Assembly (NCBI RefSeq): GCF_025961225.1
Contig: NZ_JAOQNG010000010.1
Coordinates: 1,416,501 to 1,480,500, forward strand
Reading direction: 5' to 3'
Length of the DNA stretch: 64,000 bases
Source: Azospirillum canadense
GTDB taxonomy: Bacteria > Pseudomonadota > Alphaproteobacteria > Azospirillales > Azospirillaceae
In this document: piece by piece, positions 50,703 to 59,608 of the stretch
Position numbering within the stretch: the stretch's first letter is position 1
Layout: every line of letters starts with the position of its first letter
Position numbers and translations under genes: made by a program
The notes under the pieces: generated by a model
Database searches by the model: none
What the model saw: the letters and a program-made list of their open reading frames with translations, nothing else
What the model was told of the DNA's origin: nothing

Positions 50703-51713
50703 ATGCCGCGTTCGCCGTACGGTTTCGCCCTGCCGCTGCTCCTGTCGCTTGCGGTCGCCGCCCCCCTGACCCTCAACCCTGCCGATGCCGTCGCCGCGAC
50801 GGCGAAGCACGCGCCGGCGAAGACGGCCAAGGCGAAGGCGCACAGCTCCAAGGCTGCCAAGGCCAAGCCCAAGGCGGTCGCCAAGGGCCACCGGGCTGGC
50901 CGCAAGCACGCGGTCGCCCGCGCCGCGCGCGCCGGCAGCGTCTTCCGCCCGGTGCACGCCCACGTCCTGATGGACGCCCACAGCGGCCGCGTGATCGAGG
51001 CGGAAAACGCGGATGTGGTCACCTACCCCGCGTCGCTGACCAAGATGATGACCCTGCTGCTGACCTTCGAGGCGATCGACCGCGGCAGCCTGCGACTCGA
51101 CCAGGACCTGCCGGTGTCGCGCCACGCGGTGAACCAGAAGCCGTCGCGCCTGGGCGTCGTCCCTGGCGGCACCATCCGGGTCGAGGACGCCATCCTGGCG
51201 CTGACCGTGAAGTCGGCCAACGACGTCGCCGTCGTGCTGGGCGAGGCGCTGGGCGGCAGCGAGGAAAGCTTCGCCGAGATGATGACGACGAAGGCCCGCG
51301 CCATCGGCATGACCAACACCACCTTCCGCAACGCCTCGGGCCTGCCGAATCGGGAGCAGCGGACCACCGCGCGCGACATGGCCAAGCTGGCCCGCGCCGT
51401 CGTCAGCCTGCCGCCGCAGGAATACGCCTACTTCTCCCGCCAGCGGTTCGAATGGAACGGCACCGTGGTGCCCGGCCACAACCGCCTGTTCGGCAAGGTG
51501 GAAGGCTACGACGGCATCAAGACCGGCTTCGTAAACCTTAGCGGCTTCAACCTCGCCGGCAGCGCCAGCCGCGGCGGCCAGCGCATGATCGCCGTGGTCC
51601 TGGGCGGCGAAACCGCCAAGTCCCGCGACCATGAGGTCGCCGACCTGCTGGAGAAGGGCTTCAAGACCACGGGCAAGCAGACCGTCGCCACCACCGACGG
51701 CAAGGCCGACTGA
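50703..51713 (+). CDS. D-alanyl-D-alanine carboxypeptidase (serine-type PBP)
   Basis: The 336-residue protein has a signal peptide ending near VAA, then an unusual Lys/Ala-rich linker (about 33-75, AKTAKAKAHSSKAAKAKPKA) and the S11 peptidase domain. PASLTKMMT holds the active Ser111 and Lys114, SAND the SxN triad, and IKTGF the KTG motif. It trims pentapeptides to tetrapeptides, the donor for the divergent L,D-transpeptidase. The basic linker may bind teichuronic-like or peptidoglycan polyanions (inference). No C-terminal amphipathic membrane anchor is evident. Confidence 0.93.
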   Translation: MPRSPYGFALPLLLSLAVAAPLTLNPADAVAATAKHAPAKTAKAKAHSSKAAKAKPKAVAKGHRAGRKHAVARAARAGSVFRPVHAHVLMDAHSGRVIEAENADVVTYPASLTKMMTLLLTFEAIDRGSLRLDQDLPVSRHAVNQKPSRLGVVPGGTIRVEDAILALTVKSANDVAVVLGEALGGSEESFAEMMTTKARAIGMTNTTFRNASGLPNREQRTTARDMAKLARAVVSLPPQEYAYFSRQRFEWNGTVVPGHNRLFGKVEGYDGIKTGFVNLSGFNLAGSASRGGQRMIAVVLGGETAKSRDHEVADLLEKGFKTTGKQTVATTDGKAD

Positions 51714-51815
51714 ACCGACCACAAGGCCGACTGACCCCATCCCCGCCACGCCCCTTCCCCTCTTCCCATACGTCCGTAACGTCATTGTCATGGTTCTGGC
51801 GTAGACAGTGCGCTA

Positions 51816-51827
51816 GTTACGGGTAAC
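51816..51827. promoter_or_regulatory. Short palindrome GTTAC-GG-GTAAC
   Basis: An inverted repeat 62 bases upstream of the ABC-importer binding-protein gene. A weak candidate operator. Confidence 0.25.
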
Positions 51828-51888
51828 GCTGGTGGCGAACGGCCGCGAACGACGGCCGGCGCTGACCATGGAAGGGGATGGGAGAGAC

Positions 51889-52893
51889 ATGAGGACGACC
51901 TTTTCGGCCATTGGAGCGGCCTTCGGGGCCGCGCTGGGCGCACTCCTGCTCGGGACGCCCGCCCAGGCGGCGGACTCCCTGTCCGGCAAGCTGGTGCTCT
52001 ACACCTCGCAGCTGGAGGCCGACGCCAAGCAGACGGTGGAGGCCTTCAAGGCCAAGAACCCCGGCGTCGAGGTGGAGTGGATCCGCAGCGGCACGACCGA
52101 GCTGATGAACAAGCTGCGGGCGGAGATCGCGGCGGGCAGCCCGCAGGCCGACCTGCTGCTGATCGCCGACGCGGTGACCATGGAGTCGCTGAAGGCCGAA
52201 AAGCGCCTGCTGCCCTTCGCGGAGGCGCCCGTCCAGGGCTACCGCCCCGGCACGCACGACCCGGACGGCACGTGGTTCGGCACCAAGCTGATCACCACCG
52301 GCATCGCCTACAACACCGCGGCCCCCATGAAGCCGGCCTCCTGGCTCGACCTGCTGAAGCCGGAGGCCAAGGGGATGTCGGTGATGCCGAGCCCGCTCTA
52401 TTCGGGTGCCGCCGCCATCCACATGGCTGCGGTGAAGGCCGAGCCCAGCCTGGGCATGGCCTGGTACGAGAAGATGCAGGCCAACGGCGCAACCGCGGCC
52501 AAGGGCAACGGCGGCATCCTGAAGTCGGTCGCCAGCGGCGAGAAGCTGTACGGCGTCATCGTCGACTACCTGCCGATCCGCGAGCAGCTGAAGGGCGCGC
52601 CCGTCGCCTTCGTCTTTCCCAAGGAGGGCGTCAGCGCGGTGACGGAGCCGGTCGGCATCCTGAACAGCACGAAGAACCCCGCCGCCGCGAAGGCCTTCGT
52701 GTCCTTCCTGCTGAGCAAGGATGGGCAGGAGCTGGCCTCCAAGCAGGGCTTCCTGCCGGCGCTGCCCGGCGTGAAGCCGCCGGAGGGCTTTCCCGACCCG
52801 GCCGGCATCACCATCCTGCCCTATGAGCCCGCCAAGGCGTTGAAGGACGACGAGGACAACAAGAAGGACTTCGCCGACCTGTTCGGCGGCTGA
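51889..52893 (+). CDS. ABC transporter substrate-binding protein (ferric-iron/spermidine type)
   Basis: The 334-residue protein has a signal peptide ending AQAADS, then LVLYTSQLEADAKQTVEAFK, GVEVEWIRSGTTELMNKLR, ADLLLIADAVTMESLK and AYNTAAPMKPASWLDLLKPE. These are typical of the FbpA/AfuA-like group-1 extracellular solute-binding family. Its ligand may be Fe3+ or a phosphonate-like ion; the usual tyrosine pair is not clear. GGAGAG lies just before the ATG. It is followed after two bases by a permease. Confidence 0.9.
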   Translation: MRTTFSAIGAAFGAALGALLLGTPAQAADSLSGKLVLYTSQLEADAKQTVEAFKAKNPGVEVEWIRSGTTELMNKLRAEIAAGSPQADLLLIADAVTMESLKAEKRLLPFAEAPVQGYRPGTHDPDGTWFGTKLITTGIAYNTAAPMKPASWLDLLKPEAKGMSVMPSPLYSGAAAIHMAAVKAEPSLGMAWYEKMQANGATAAKGNGGILKSVASGEKLYGVIVDYLPIREQLKGAPVAFVFPKEGVSAVTEPVGILNSTKNPAAAKAFVSFLLSKDGQELASKQGFLPALPGVKPPEGFPDPAGITILPYEPAKALKDDEDNKKDFADLFGG

Positions 52894-52895
52894 GC

Positions 52896-54626
52896 ATGTC
52901 CGTCACGACCCTTTCCGACCGGCAACCGGCCCGGACCGCCGGCCTGATCCCCCGTCCGGGCATCCCGCTGCTGATGGCGCTGGTCGGGCTGGTCGTCCTG
53001 CTGCCGGTGCTTCGCCTGGCCTGGGAGGTCGCCGGGCCGGCGCTGGCCGGTGACCTGAAGGCGCTGACCCGCGTGCTGAACGCGCCGATGACCTGGCGGG
53101 CGACCGGCAACAGCCTCGCCATCGCGGGCGGGGCGACGCTGGTCGCGGCACTCCTCGGCGGCCCCTTCGCGCTGCTGGCCGGGCTGACCGACCTGCGCGG
53201 CAAGACGGCGCTGTCCTTCTGCCTGATCCTGCCGCTGATGATCCCGCCGCAGATCGTGGCGCTGTCCTGGATTCACCTGACCGGCGCCGGAAGCCCGCTG
53301 CTCAAGCCGCTGGGCCTCGCCCCGCCGCCCGGCACGCCGAACCCGGTCTATTCCTCCGCCGGGATGATCCTGGTAATGGGGATCGAGCACGCACCGCTGG
53401 TCTTCCTGGCGCTGCGCGCCGCCTTCCGCGCGGTGCCGCGGGATCTGGTGGAGGCCGCCCAGGCCTCCGGCGCGCGGCGCTGGCGCGTCCTGCGCACGGT
53501 GGTGCTGCCGCTCAGCCTGCCCGGTTTGGCGGCTGGAGTGGCGCTGGCCTTCGTGGCGGCGCTGGGCAATTTCGGCGTGCCGGCTCTGCTGGGCATCCCC
53601 GCAGGGGTGCCGGTGCTGCCGACGCTGATCTACCGCCGCCTGTCCGGCTTCGGTCCCTCGGTCCTGCCGGAGGTGGCGGTGCTGGCCGTGCTGATCGGCG
53701 CCATCGCCTGCGTCGGCATCGCGGCACAGCTGGTGCTCCAGGCGCGGATCGACGCGCGCGTGATCGGCGGCTCGGCGCCGACCGCGGTGCTGCCGCTCGG
53801 CCGCGCGCGGCGTCCGCTGGAGCTGCTGTGCTGGACCGTGGTGGCCCTGGTGCTCGCCGCCCCGCTGGCTGCGCTGGTCTCCACCAGCCTGGTGCGCGTC
53901 TACGGCCTGCCTCTGGGGGCGGAGACGGCGACGCTGGCCCATTACGCGACCGTCCTGGGGCTCGACCAGGTGGGCCGCGCCTTCGCCAACTCGCTGCTGC
54001 TGTCGGGGGTGGCCGCGTTGGTTCTGACGGCGGCGGCGATCCCCATCGCCCACGCCATGGCCGACCGGCGCGGCGCGGGCAGCCGCTTCGTCCGCGCCGT
54101 CGGCGTGCTGGTCGAGCTGCCGAACGCGGTGCCCGGCGTCGTGCTGGCCATCGGCTGCATCCTGGTCTTCCTGAAGCCATTGCCGCTGCTCGGCATCAGC
54201 CTCTACGGCTCGCTCGGCATCATCCTGGCGGCCTATCTGGCGCGCTTCCTGTCGCTGGCGCTGCGCCCGGCCCAGGCGGCCTGCGTGGCGCTCGACCCGG
54301 CCATGGAGGAGGCGGCCCGCGCCTGCGGGGCCGGCCGGCTGCGGCGGCTGCGCACCATCGTGGCGCCGCTGGTCGCCCCGGCCGCCGCCGCCGGCGGCGT
54401 GCTGGTCTTCCTGACCGCCTTCAACGAGCTGACCGTCTCCATCCTGCTCTGGTCGCAGGGGCGGGAGACGATCGGCGTCGTCGTCTACGCGCTGGAGGAA
54501 GGCGGCAGCCCGACGCTCGCTGCCGCGCTCAGCACCGTGACCATCGGCGTGGTCGTGGCCGTGATGCTGGCCGTCGGCCGCCTGGGCCGCCGCCTGCCGC
54601 CCGGCATCATCCCCTGGCGGGGGTAG
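52896..54626 (+). CDS. ABC transporter permease, fused two-domain FbpB type
   Basis: The 576-residue inner-membrane protein has two copies of the binding-protein-dependent permease domain. The EAA coupling loops are DLVEAAQASGARRWRVLRTV and MEEAARACGAGRLRRLRTIV. Membrane segments include FCLILPLMIPPQIVALSW and GVLVELPNAVPGVVLAIG. It forms the whole membrane channel of a ferric-type importer with the protein before it. No ATPase gene follows: the next gene is unrelated, so the ATP-binding subunit must be elsewhere or missing. Confidence 0.93.
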   Translation: MSVTTLSDRQPARTAGLIPRPGIPLLMALVGLVVLLPVLRLAWEVAGPALAGDLKALTRVLNAPMTWRATGNSLAIAGGATLVAALLGGPFALLAGLTDLRGKTALSFCLILPLMIPPQIVALSWIHLTGAGSPLLKPLGLAPPPGTPNPVYSSAGMILVMGIEHAPLVFLALRAAFRAVPRDLVEAAQASGARRWRVLRTVVLPLSLPGLAAGVALAFVAALGNFGVPALLGIPAGVPVLPTLIYRRLSGFGPSVLPEVAVLAVLIGAIACVGIAAQLVLQARIDARVIGGSAPTAVLPLGRARRPLELLCWTVVALVLAAPLAALVSTSLVRVYGLPLGAETATLAHYATVLGLDQVGRAFANSLLLSGVAALVLTAAAIPIAHAMADRRGAGSRFVRAVGVLVELPNAVPGVVLAIGCILVFLKPLPLLGISLYGSLGIILAAYLARFLSLALRPAQAACVALDPAMEEAARACGAGRLRRLRTIVAPLVAPAAAAGGVLVFLTAFNELTVSILLWSQGRETIGVVVYALEEGGSPTLAAALSTVTIGVVVAVMLAVGRLGRRLPPGIIPWRG

Positions 54627-54643
54627 GCCCCAGCAGGAGTGAA

Positions 54644-54662
54644 GGCGGCAGAAACTGCCGCC
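54644..54662 (+). terminator. Possible terminator hairpin
   Basis: GGCGGCAG-AAA-CTGCCGCC, a perfect 8-bp stem just after the permease stop. There is no T-run, so function is uncertain. Confidence 0.35.
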
Positions 54663-54796
54663 CTCTGCGCAGAATTTTCCGGCCGAGGCCAAGCTTGCCC
54701 TGATCCAACCCCTTGTTCCACGGCTACTTTCCGTGGCGCGTTTCCTGCATTCCCCTTCGACGCACCCGTCCCGGGTGCCGGCGGGAGGAAGGAAGA

Positions 54797-55513
54797 ATGG
54801 CGGATCTCAGCATCGGCAGCATGGCGCAGAGCCTTCAGGCGTCCATCGACGCCGCCATGAAGCGCGTGCAGGACCAGGCCAAGAACGCCAAGGACGACAA
54901 GCCCACCGGCAAGGTGCAGGAGTATGAGCAGAACGTCCGCAAGTCGTCGCTGAACGCCGCCCCATTCGCGACCAACATCGGGACACTGGTGAAGGACACC
55001 AGCCGCCTGAACGTCTTCAGCTCGCTGGCGGCGAACGACCCGGCGGATTTCTACAAGTTCTCCGTCACCTCGAAGGGCGAGGTGTCGCTGGGCCGGGTTG
55101 GCGACAGCGACGTGCGCATCCAGCTGATGGACAAGCAGGGCAAGGTCATCGCCGACAGCAACAAGGACTCCGGCGCGGCCTACGACGCCTACAAGAACCT
55201 CGAAAAGGGATCGCAGACGCTCGACAAGGGCGACTACACGCTGCGGATCAGCCGCGACAAGGGCGTTGCGGTCAAGGACGACAAGAACTACGGCGTCCAG
55301 CTGCGCATGGGCGACTACAGCAAGGACTACGACACCGTCGCCAAGCAGCCGGCCAAGGGCGACAACCCCTTCGGCGACACGCCGAAACTGCAGAGCCTCG
55401 CGGCAATCCTGACCGGCAGCGGTTCGTCGTCCTCCTCGTCGGGCGCGCTCGGCATCCTGAACGGTGGCGGTTCCTACAGCGGGCGCGGGTCGCTTCTGAA
55501 CGGGCTGTTCTGA
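54797..55513 (+). CDS. PPC-like orphan protein with Ser/Gly-rich tail
   Basis: The 238-residue protein has no signal peptide. A helical head (SLQASIDAAMKRVQDQAKNA) precedes a beta-rich core (DPADFYKFSVTSKGEVSLGR, VRIQLMDKQGKVIADSN, LDKGDYTLRISRDKG) resembling a pre-peptidase C-terminal (PPC)/calcium-binding fold, then a low-complexity tail (GSGSSSSSSGALGILNGGGS) ending LLNGLF. The tail recalls type I secretion signals, but this is only a guess. GGAGGAAGG precedes the ATG. There is no enzyme domain, so it is an orphan form. Confidence 0.55.
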   Translation: MADLSIGSMAQSLQASIDAAMKRVQDQAKNAKDDKPTGKVQEYEQNVRKSSLNAAPFATNIGTLVKDTSRLNVFSSLAANDPADFYKFSVTSKGEVSLGRVGDSDVRIQLMDKQGKVIADSNKDSGAAYDAYKNLEKGSQTLDKGDYTLRISRDKGVAVKDDKNYGVQLRMGDYSKDYDTVAKQPAKGDNPFGDTPKLQSLAAILTGSGSSSSSSGALGILNGGGSYSGRGSLLNGLF

Positions 55514-55584
55514 GCCGGTTGTCCTGAACCTTCTGATCCCACACAGGGTTGCCCCCCCTCCCGCGGTGCGCTAAGGGAGCGGGC

Positions 55585-56496
55585 ATGTCGACCGAAACGC
55601 TCGTTGCCTCCACCCCGAAGCCTGATCCCCAGGTGCGCCGCGCCACCGCGATCGGCGGCACCGCCATCCTGCTGTGGTCCACGCTGGCTCTGCTGACCGC
55701 GCTGTCGCAGCGGATCCCGCCGTTCCAGCTGCTGGCCCTGTCCTTCGGCATCAGCTTCGTCGTCTGCACGGCGGGGAACGCCGCGCGCGGCAAGGACGTC
55801 ATCGGTGCCCTGCGCCAGCCCTGGCCGGTCTGGGCGCTGGGGGTTGCGGGGCTGTTCGGCTACCACTTCTTCTACTACCTGGCCTTCTATCTGGCCCCGC
55901 AGGCGAAGATCGAGGTCAACCTGCTGAACTACCTGTGGCCGCTGTTGATCGTGCTGTTCTCCGCCCTGCTGCCGGGGGAGCGGCTGAAGCGCGGACACAT
56001 CGTCGGGGCGCTGTGCGGGCTGGCCGGCACCGTGCTGATCGTCGCGGGCAGCGGCCTGTCGATCCAGGCGGAATCCCTGCCGGGCTATCTGTCGGCGCTG
56101 GCCTGCGCGGTGACTTGGGCGGCCTATTCGGTGCTGTCGCGCCGCTTCGGCGACGTGCCCACGGAGGCGGTCGGCGGCTTCTGCCTCGCCACCGCGGTGC
56201 TTGCTGCGCTTTGCCACCCGATCTTCGAGACGACGGTCGTGCCCACGACGAACGAGTGGCTGGCGATGCTCGCCATGGGCGTCGGGCCGGTGGGCGCGGC
56301 CTTCTTCGTGTGGGACCACGGGGTGAAGCGCGGCGACATCCGGGCGCTGGGCGTGCTGTCCTACGCCACGCCACTGTCCTCCACCCTGCTGCTGATCCTG
56401 TTCGGGCAGGCGGTCGGCGGCTGGACCGTCTGGGCAGCCTGCGCGCTGATCATCGGCGGCGCCGTGCTGGCCAGCCGCGACGTTTTGCGCGGGTGA
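55585..56496 (+). CDS. DMT superfamily transporter (EamA/YddG-like)
   Basis: The 303-residue protein has ten predicted membrane helices in two EamA halves. YddG-like landmarks are IGGTAILLWSTLALLTALSQ near the start, YHFFYYLAFYLAPQAKIEVN and LLNYLWPLLIVLFSALLPGE. Related transporters export aromatic amino acids. AAGGGAG precedes the ATG. The window also carries a chorismate mutase-aminotransferase pair about 2 kb away, which fits but does not prove that role. Confidence 0.88.
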   Translation: MSTETLVASTPKPDPQVRRATAIGGTAILLWSTLALLTALSQRIPPFQLLALSFGISFVVCTAGNAARGKDVIGALRQPWPVWALGVAGLFGYHFFYYLAFYLAPQAKIEVNLLNYLWPLLIVLFSALLPGERLKRGHIVGALCGLAGTVLIVAGSGLSIQAESLPGYLSALACAVTWAAYSVLSRRFGDVPTEAVGGFCLATAVLAALCHPIFETTVVPTTNEWLAMLAMGVGPVGAAFFVWDHGVKRGDIRALGVLSYATPLSSTLLLILFGQAVGGWTVWAACALIIGGAVLASRDVLRG

Positions 56497-56599
56497 TATA
56501 AAGGGCGCCACAGTCGCGTGAACCGGATTTCATAAGCGTTTCATGCGGGTCGGTGCTATTCGGCACAGTCGGAATCCCAAGAAACCGAGGTCCGACCCG

Positions 56600-58354
56600 A
56601 TGGCCAGCCGCATCGCCGTGATCAGCCGCTTCCTGAAGGACGTCTGGACGCTGACCCGCCCCTACTGGTCGTCGGAGGAGCGCTGGGCCGCCCGCGGCCT
56701 GCTGGCGGTCATTGTGGCGCTGAACCTGGGCGTCGTCTTCATCAACGTCTGGCTGACCGAGGTGAACGGCGACATCTTCAACGCCCTCCAGGAAAAGGAT
56801 CAGGGCGCCTTCGTCCACCAGCTCCTGCTGTTCGGCGGGCTGGCGCTGGCCTACATCGCGGTGGCGGTGTACCGGCTGTACCTGAACCAGATGCTGCAGA
56901 TCCGCTGGCGCCGCTGGCTGACGGAGCGCTATCTCGGCGACTGGATGGCCGGCCAGACCTACTACCGGCTCCAGGTCACGGGCAACGGAACCGACAACCC
57001 CGACCAGCGCATCGCCGAGGATCTGCGCGGCTTCGTCCAGCTGACGCTCAGCCTGACGCTGGGCTTCCTCACCAACCTCGTCACGCTGGTGTCCTTCCTG
57101 GCGATGCTGTGGAGCCTGTCGGGCTCGGTCACCGTGCCCCTGTTCGGGATGGAGATCGCCATCCCCGGCTACATGGTTTGGGTGGCGCTGGTCTACGCCA
57201 TCGTCGGCACCTGGCTGACCCACAAGATCGGCCGACCGCTCGCCCGCCTGAACTTCGACCAGCAGCGCTACGAGGCGGACTTCCGCTTCTCGCTGGTCCG
57301 CCTGCGCGAGAACGCGGAGAGCATCGCCCTCCAAGGCGGCGAGGCGCAGGAGCGGCGGCATTTCACCGAACGCTTCGCCCGCGTCGTGGACAACTGGTGG
57401 TCCATCATGCGCACGCAGAAGGGGCTGGTCTGGTTCACCTCCGCCTACGGGCAGGTGGCGATCATCTTCCCGCTGCTGGTCGCCGCCCCGCGCTACTTCT
57501 CCGGCGCCGTACCGCTGGGCGCGCTGATGCAGACCTCGCAGGCCTTCGGGCAGGTGCAGGAGGCGCTGTCCTGGTTCATCGACGGCTACGTCAGCCTGAC
57601 CGACTGGCACGCCACCACCAGCCGCCTGATCGGCTTTCACCGCGCGGTGGAGGATCTGCGGGATGCGGCCGGGACGGCGCCGCAGATCGCCCGCGCCACC
57701 GGCCCCGACTCCGCCCTGCGGCTGGAGGACGTGGCGCCGGCCCTGCCCCGCGCCGAGGCGCCGCTGCTGCGCGCTGACCTGACGGTGCAGCCGGGCGAGC
57801 GCGTGCTGGTGACCGGCGCGTCGGGCTCGGGCAAGAGCACGCTGTTCCGCGCCGTGGCCGGCATCTGGCCCTTCGGCCGGGGCCGCGTCGGCCTGCCGAA
57901 CGGTGCCGGGGCGATGTTCCTGCCGCAGAAGCCCTACATGCCCATCGGCAGTTTGCTCGCGGCCGTCACCTATCCCTCCGCCCCCGACGCCTTTCCGGCC
58001 GAGGCGGTGCGCGAGGCACTGGAGACGGTCGGCCTGCCCGCGCTGGCCGACCGGCTGGACGAGGACGATCATTGGGCGCAACGCTTGTCCGGCGGCGAAC
58101 AGCAGCGCGTCGCCTTCGCCCGCGCCCTGCTGCACAAGCCGGACTGGCTGTTCCTGGACGAGGCAACCTCGGCCTGCGACCCAGAAACGGAAGCGCGACT
58201 TTATGGATTGTTGGCGGAGCGCCTGCCCGGCACCACGGTGCTCAGCATCGGCCACCGCACCAGCCTGACTGCCTTCCACGACCGCCGCGTGGAAGTGCGC
58301 CGCGGCGAGGATGGCGTGGGAGTGCTTCGGCCGGTTGAGGCGGCGGTGGGGTGA
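56600..58354 (+). CDS. ABC transporter, fused permease/ATPase (YddA/BacA-like)
   Basis: The 584-residue protein has an N-terminal membrane half of the SbmA/BacA/YddA type (YRLYLNQMLQIRWRRWLTERY, NPDQRIAEDLRGFVQ, LTHKIGRPLARLNFDQQRYE) and a C-terminal nucleotide-binding half. The latter has ASGSGKSTLFRAVAG (Walker A), RLSGGEQQRVAFARALLHKP (signature) and WLFLDEATSACD (Walker B). In this family it moves peptides, or vitamin B12 in the mycobacterial case, or exports a drug. The D-loop reads SACD in place of the common SALD. It is monocistronic and followed by repeat copy C. Confidence 0.92.
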   Translation: MASRIAVISRFLKDVWTLTRPYWSSEERWAARGLLAVIVALNLGVVFINVWLTEVNGDIFNALQEKDQGAFVHQLLLFGGLALAYIAVAVYRLYLNQMLQIRWRRWLTERYLGDWMAGQTYYRLQVTGNGTDNPDQRIAEDLRGFVQLTLSLTLGFLTNLVTLVSFLAMLWSLSGSVTVPLFGMEIAIPGYMVWVALVYAIVGTWLTHKIGRPLARLNFDQQRYEADFRFSLVRLRENAESIALQGGEAQERRHFTERFARVVDNWWSIMRTQKGLVWFTSAYGQVAIIFPLLVAAPRYFSGAVPLGALMQTSQAFGQVQEALSWFIDGYVSLTDWHATTSRLIGFHRAVEDLRDAAGTAPQIARATGPDSALRLEDVAPALPRAEAPLLRADLTVQPGERVLVTGASGSGKSTLFRAVAGIWPFGRGRVGLPNGAGAMFLPQKPYMPIGSLLAAVTYPSAPDAFPAEAVREALETVGLPALADRLDEDDHWAQRLSGGEQQRVAFARALLHKPDWLFLDEATSACDPETEARLYGLLAERLPGTTVLSIGHRTSLTAFHDRRVEVRRGEDGVGVLRPVEAAVG

Positions 58355-58377
58355 TCATTGGGGCGGGGAGTGCGGGC

Positions 58378-58496
58378 GTTGCTCCCCACCCAACCCTCCC
58401 CCACTTCGCGGGGGAGGGCTTTAGGCGTCGAGCGGCGGAGTTCCCTCCCTCGCCGAAGGTGGGGGAGGGTTAGGGTGGGGGCCCAACGCGACCACC
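58378..58496. repeat. GGGCCC-ended palindromic intergenic repeat, short form (copy C)
   Basis: Inverted arms (CCCAACCCTCCCCCAC at left, GTGGGGGAGGGTTAGG at right) and the right end GGGGGCCCAACGCGACC match copies A and B. The two internal hairpins of those copies are absent. It lies between convergent genes. Confidence 0.85.
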
Positions 58497-58508
58497 CACC
58501 CCACACAA

Positions 58509-59600
58509 TCACGCCGCCAGGAAGTCCTTCAGCGCCGTCACGACCTCGCGCATCTCGGCCTCCGTGCCGATGCTGACGCGCAGGCAGCTGGGCAGGCCGT
58601 AGGACGGCATCTGGCGGACCAGGATGCCGCGGCCCTTCAGGAACTGGCGGGCGGCCTCGGCGTCGTCCTTGCCGGGTTTCTGGCCGGCGAAGTCCACCAG
58701 GATGAAGTTGGTCACGCTGGGGTGGATGGTGAGGCCGAGCGCCGTCACCTCGCCCGCGAACCACTCCCGCCACTGCGTGTTGTGGGCGCGGGAGCGCTCC
58801 ACGAAGGCCGTGTCCTCGATGGCCGCGACGCCGGCCGCCTGGGCGGCGGCGGAGACGTTGAAGGGGCCGCGCAGGCGGTTCAGCACGTCGGCGATCCCCG
58901 CCGGGCAATAGGCCCAGCCGAGCCGAAGGGAGCCCAGCGCGAAGATCTTCGAGAAGGTCCGCGCCATCACCACGTTGGGGAACCGGTCCACCAGATCCTG
59001 GCCCGCCGAATAGTCGTTGTGGTTCATGTACTCGGCGTAGGCCGCGTCGATGACCAGGACGACGTTCGACGGAAGGCCGGCGTGCAGCCGGGCCATCTCC
59101 TCGGCGGTGATGTAGGTGCCGGTCGGGTTGTTCGGATTGGCGACGAAGACCAGCTTGGTGCGCGGCGTCACATGGGCGAGCAGCGCGTCCACGTCGGTGG
59201 TCAGGTTCGTCTCCGGCGCCTGCACCGGGGTGGCGCCGACCGACTTGGCGCCGATCGGGTACATCAGGAAGCCGTGCTGCGAATACAGCACCTCGTCCCC
59301 CGGACCGGCGTAGGCGCGGATCAGCAGGCTGATCAGCTCGTCGGAGCCGGCGCCGCAGACGATCCGCTCCGCGTCCAGGCCGTAGCGCGCGGCGATGGCC
59401 TTGCGCAGCGCGGCCGAGCCGCCGTCGGGGTAGCGGTGCAGCTCCGCCGCGGCGCGCTGGTACGCCTCCACGGCTTTCGGGCTGGGGCCGAGCGCGCCTT
59501 CGTTGGAGGCGAGGCGGATGTGGCCCGCGTGCTCGCCGCCGACATAGGGGGCGATATCGAGGATTCCCGGGCGGGGCACCGGGCCGTTCGGCTGGGTCAT
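58509..59600 (-). CDS. hisC: Histidinol-phosphate/aromatic aminotransferase
   Basis: The 363-residue class-I PLP aminotransferase has HIRLASNEGALGPSPKA, CGAGSDELISLLIRAYAGPG, FVANPNNPTGTYI and DAAYAEYM; the PLP lysine is in ARTFSKIFALGSLRLGW, and VTNFILVDF also matches. HisC-type enzymes transaminate histidinol phosphate and also phenylpyruvate/4-hydroxyphenylpyruvate. It lies nine bases after the chorismate-mutase fusion, so the aromatic role is favoured here. In many relatives a prephenate dehydrogenase gene follows; here a repeat and an unrelated transporter come next. Confidence 0.92.
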   Translation of the reverse strand: MTQPNGPVPRPGILDIAPYVGGEHAGHIRLASNEGALGPSPKAVEAYQRAAAELHRYPDGGSAALRKAIAARYGLDAERIVCGAGSDELISLLIRAYAGPGDEVLYSQHGFLMYPIGAKSVGATPVQAPETNLTTDVDALLAHVTPRTKLVFVANPNNPTGTYITAEEMARLHAGLPSNVVLVIDAAYAEYMNHNDYSAGQDLVDRFPNVVMARTFSKIFALGSLRLGWAYCPAGIADVLNRLRGPFNVSAAAQAAGVAAIEDTAFVERSRAHNTQWREWFAGEVTALGLTIHPSVTNFILVDFAGQKPGKDDAEAARQFLKGRGILVRQMPSYGLPSCLRVSIGTEAEMREVVTALKDFLAA

Positions 59601-59608
59601 GTCAGGTC

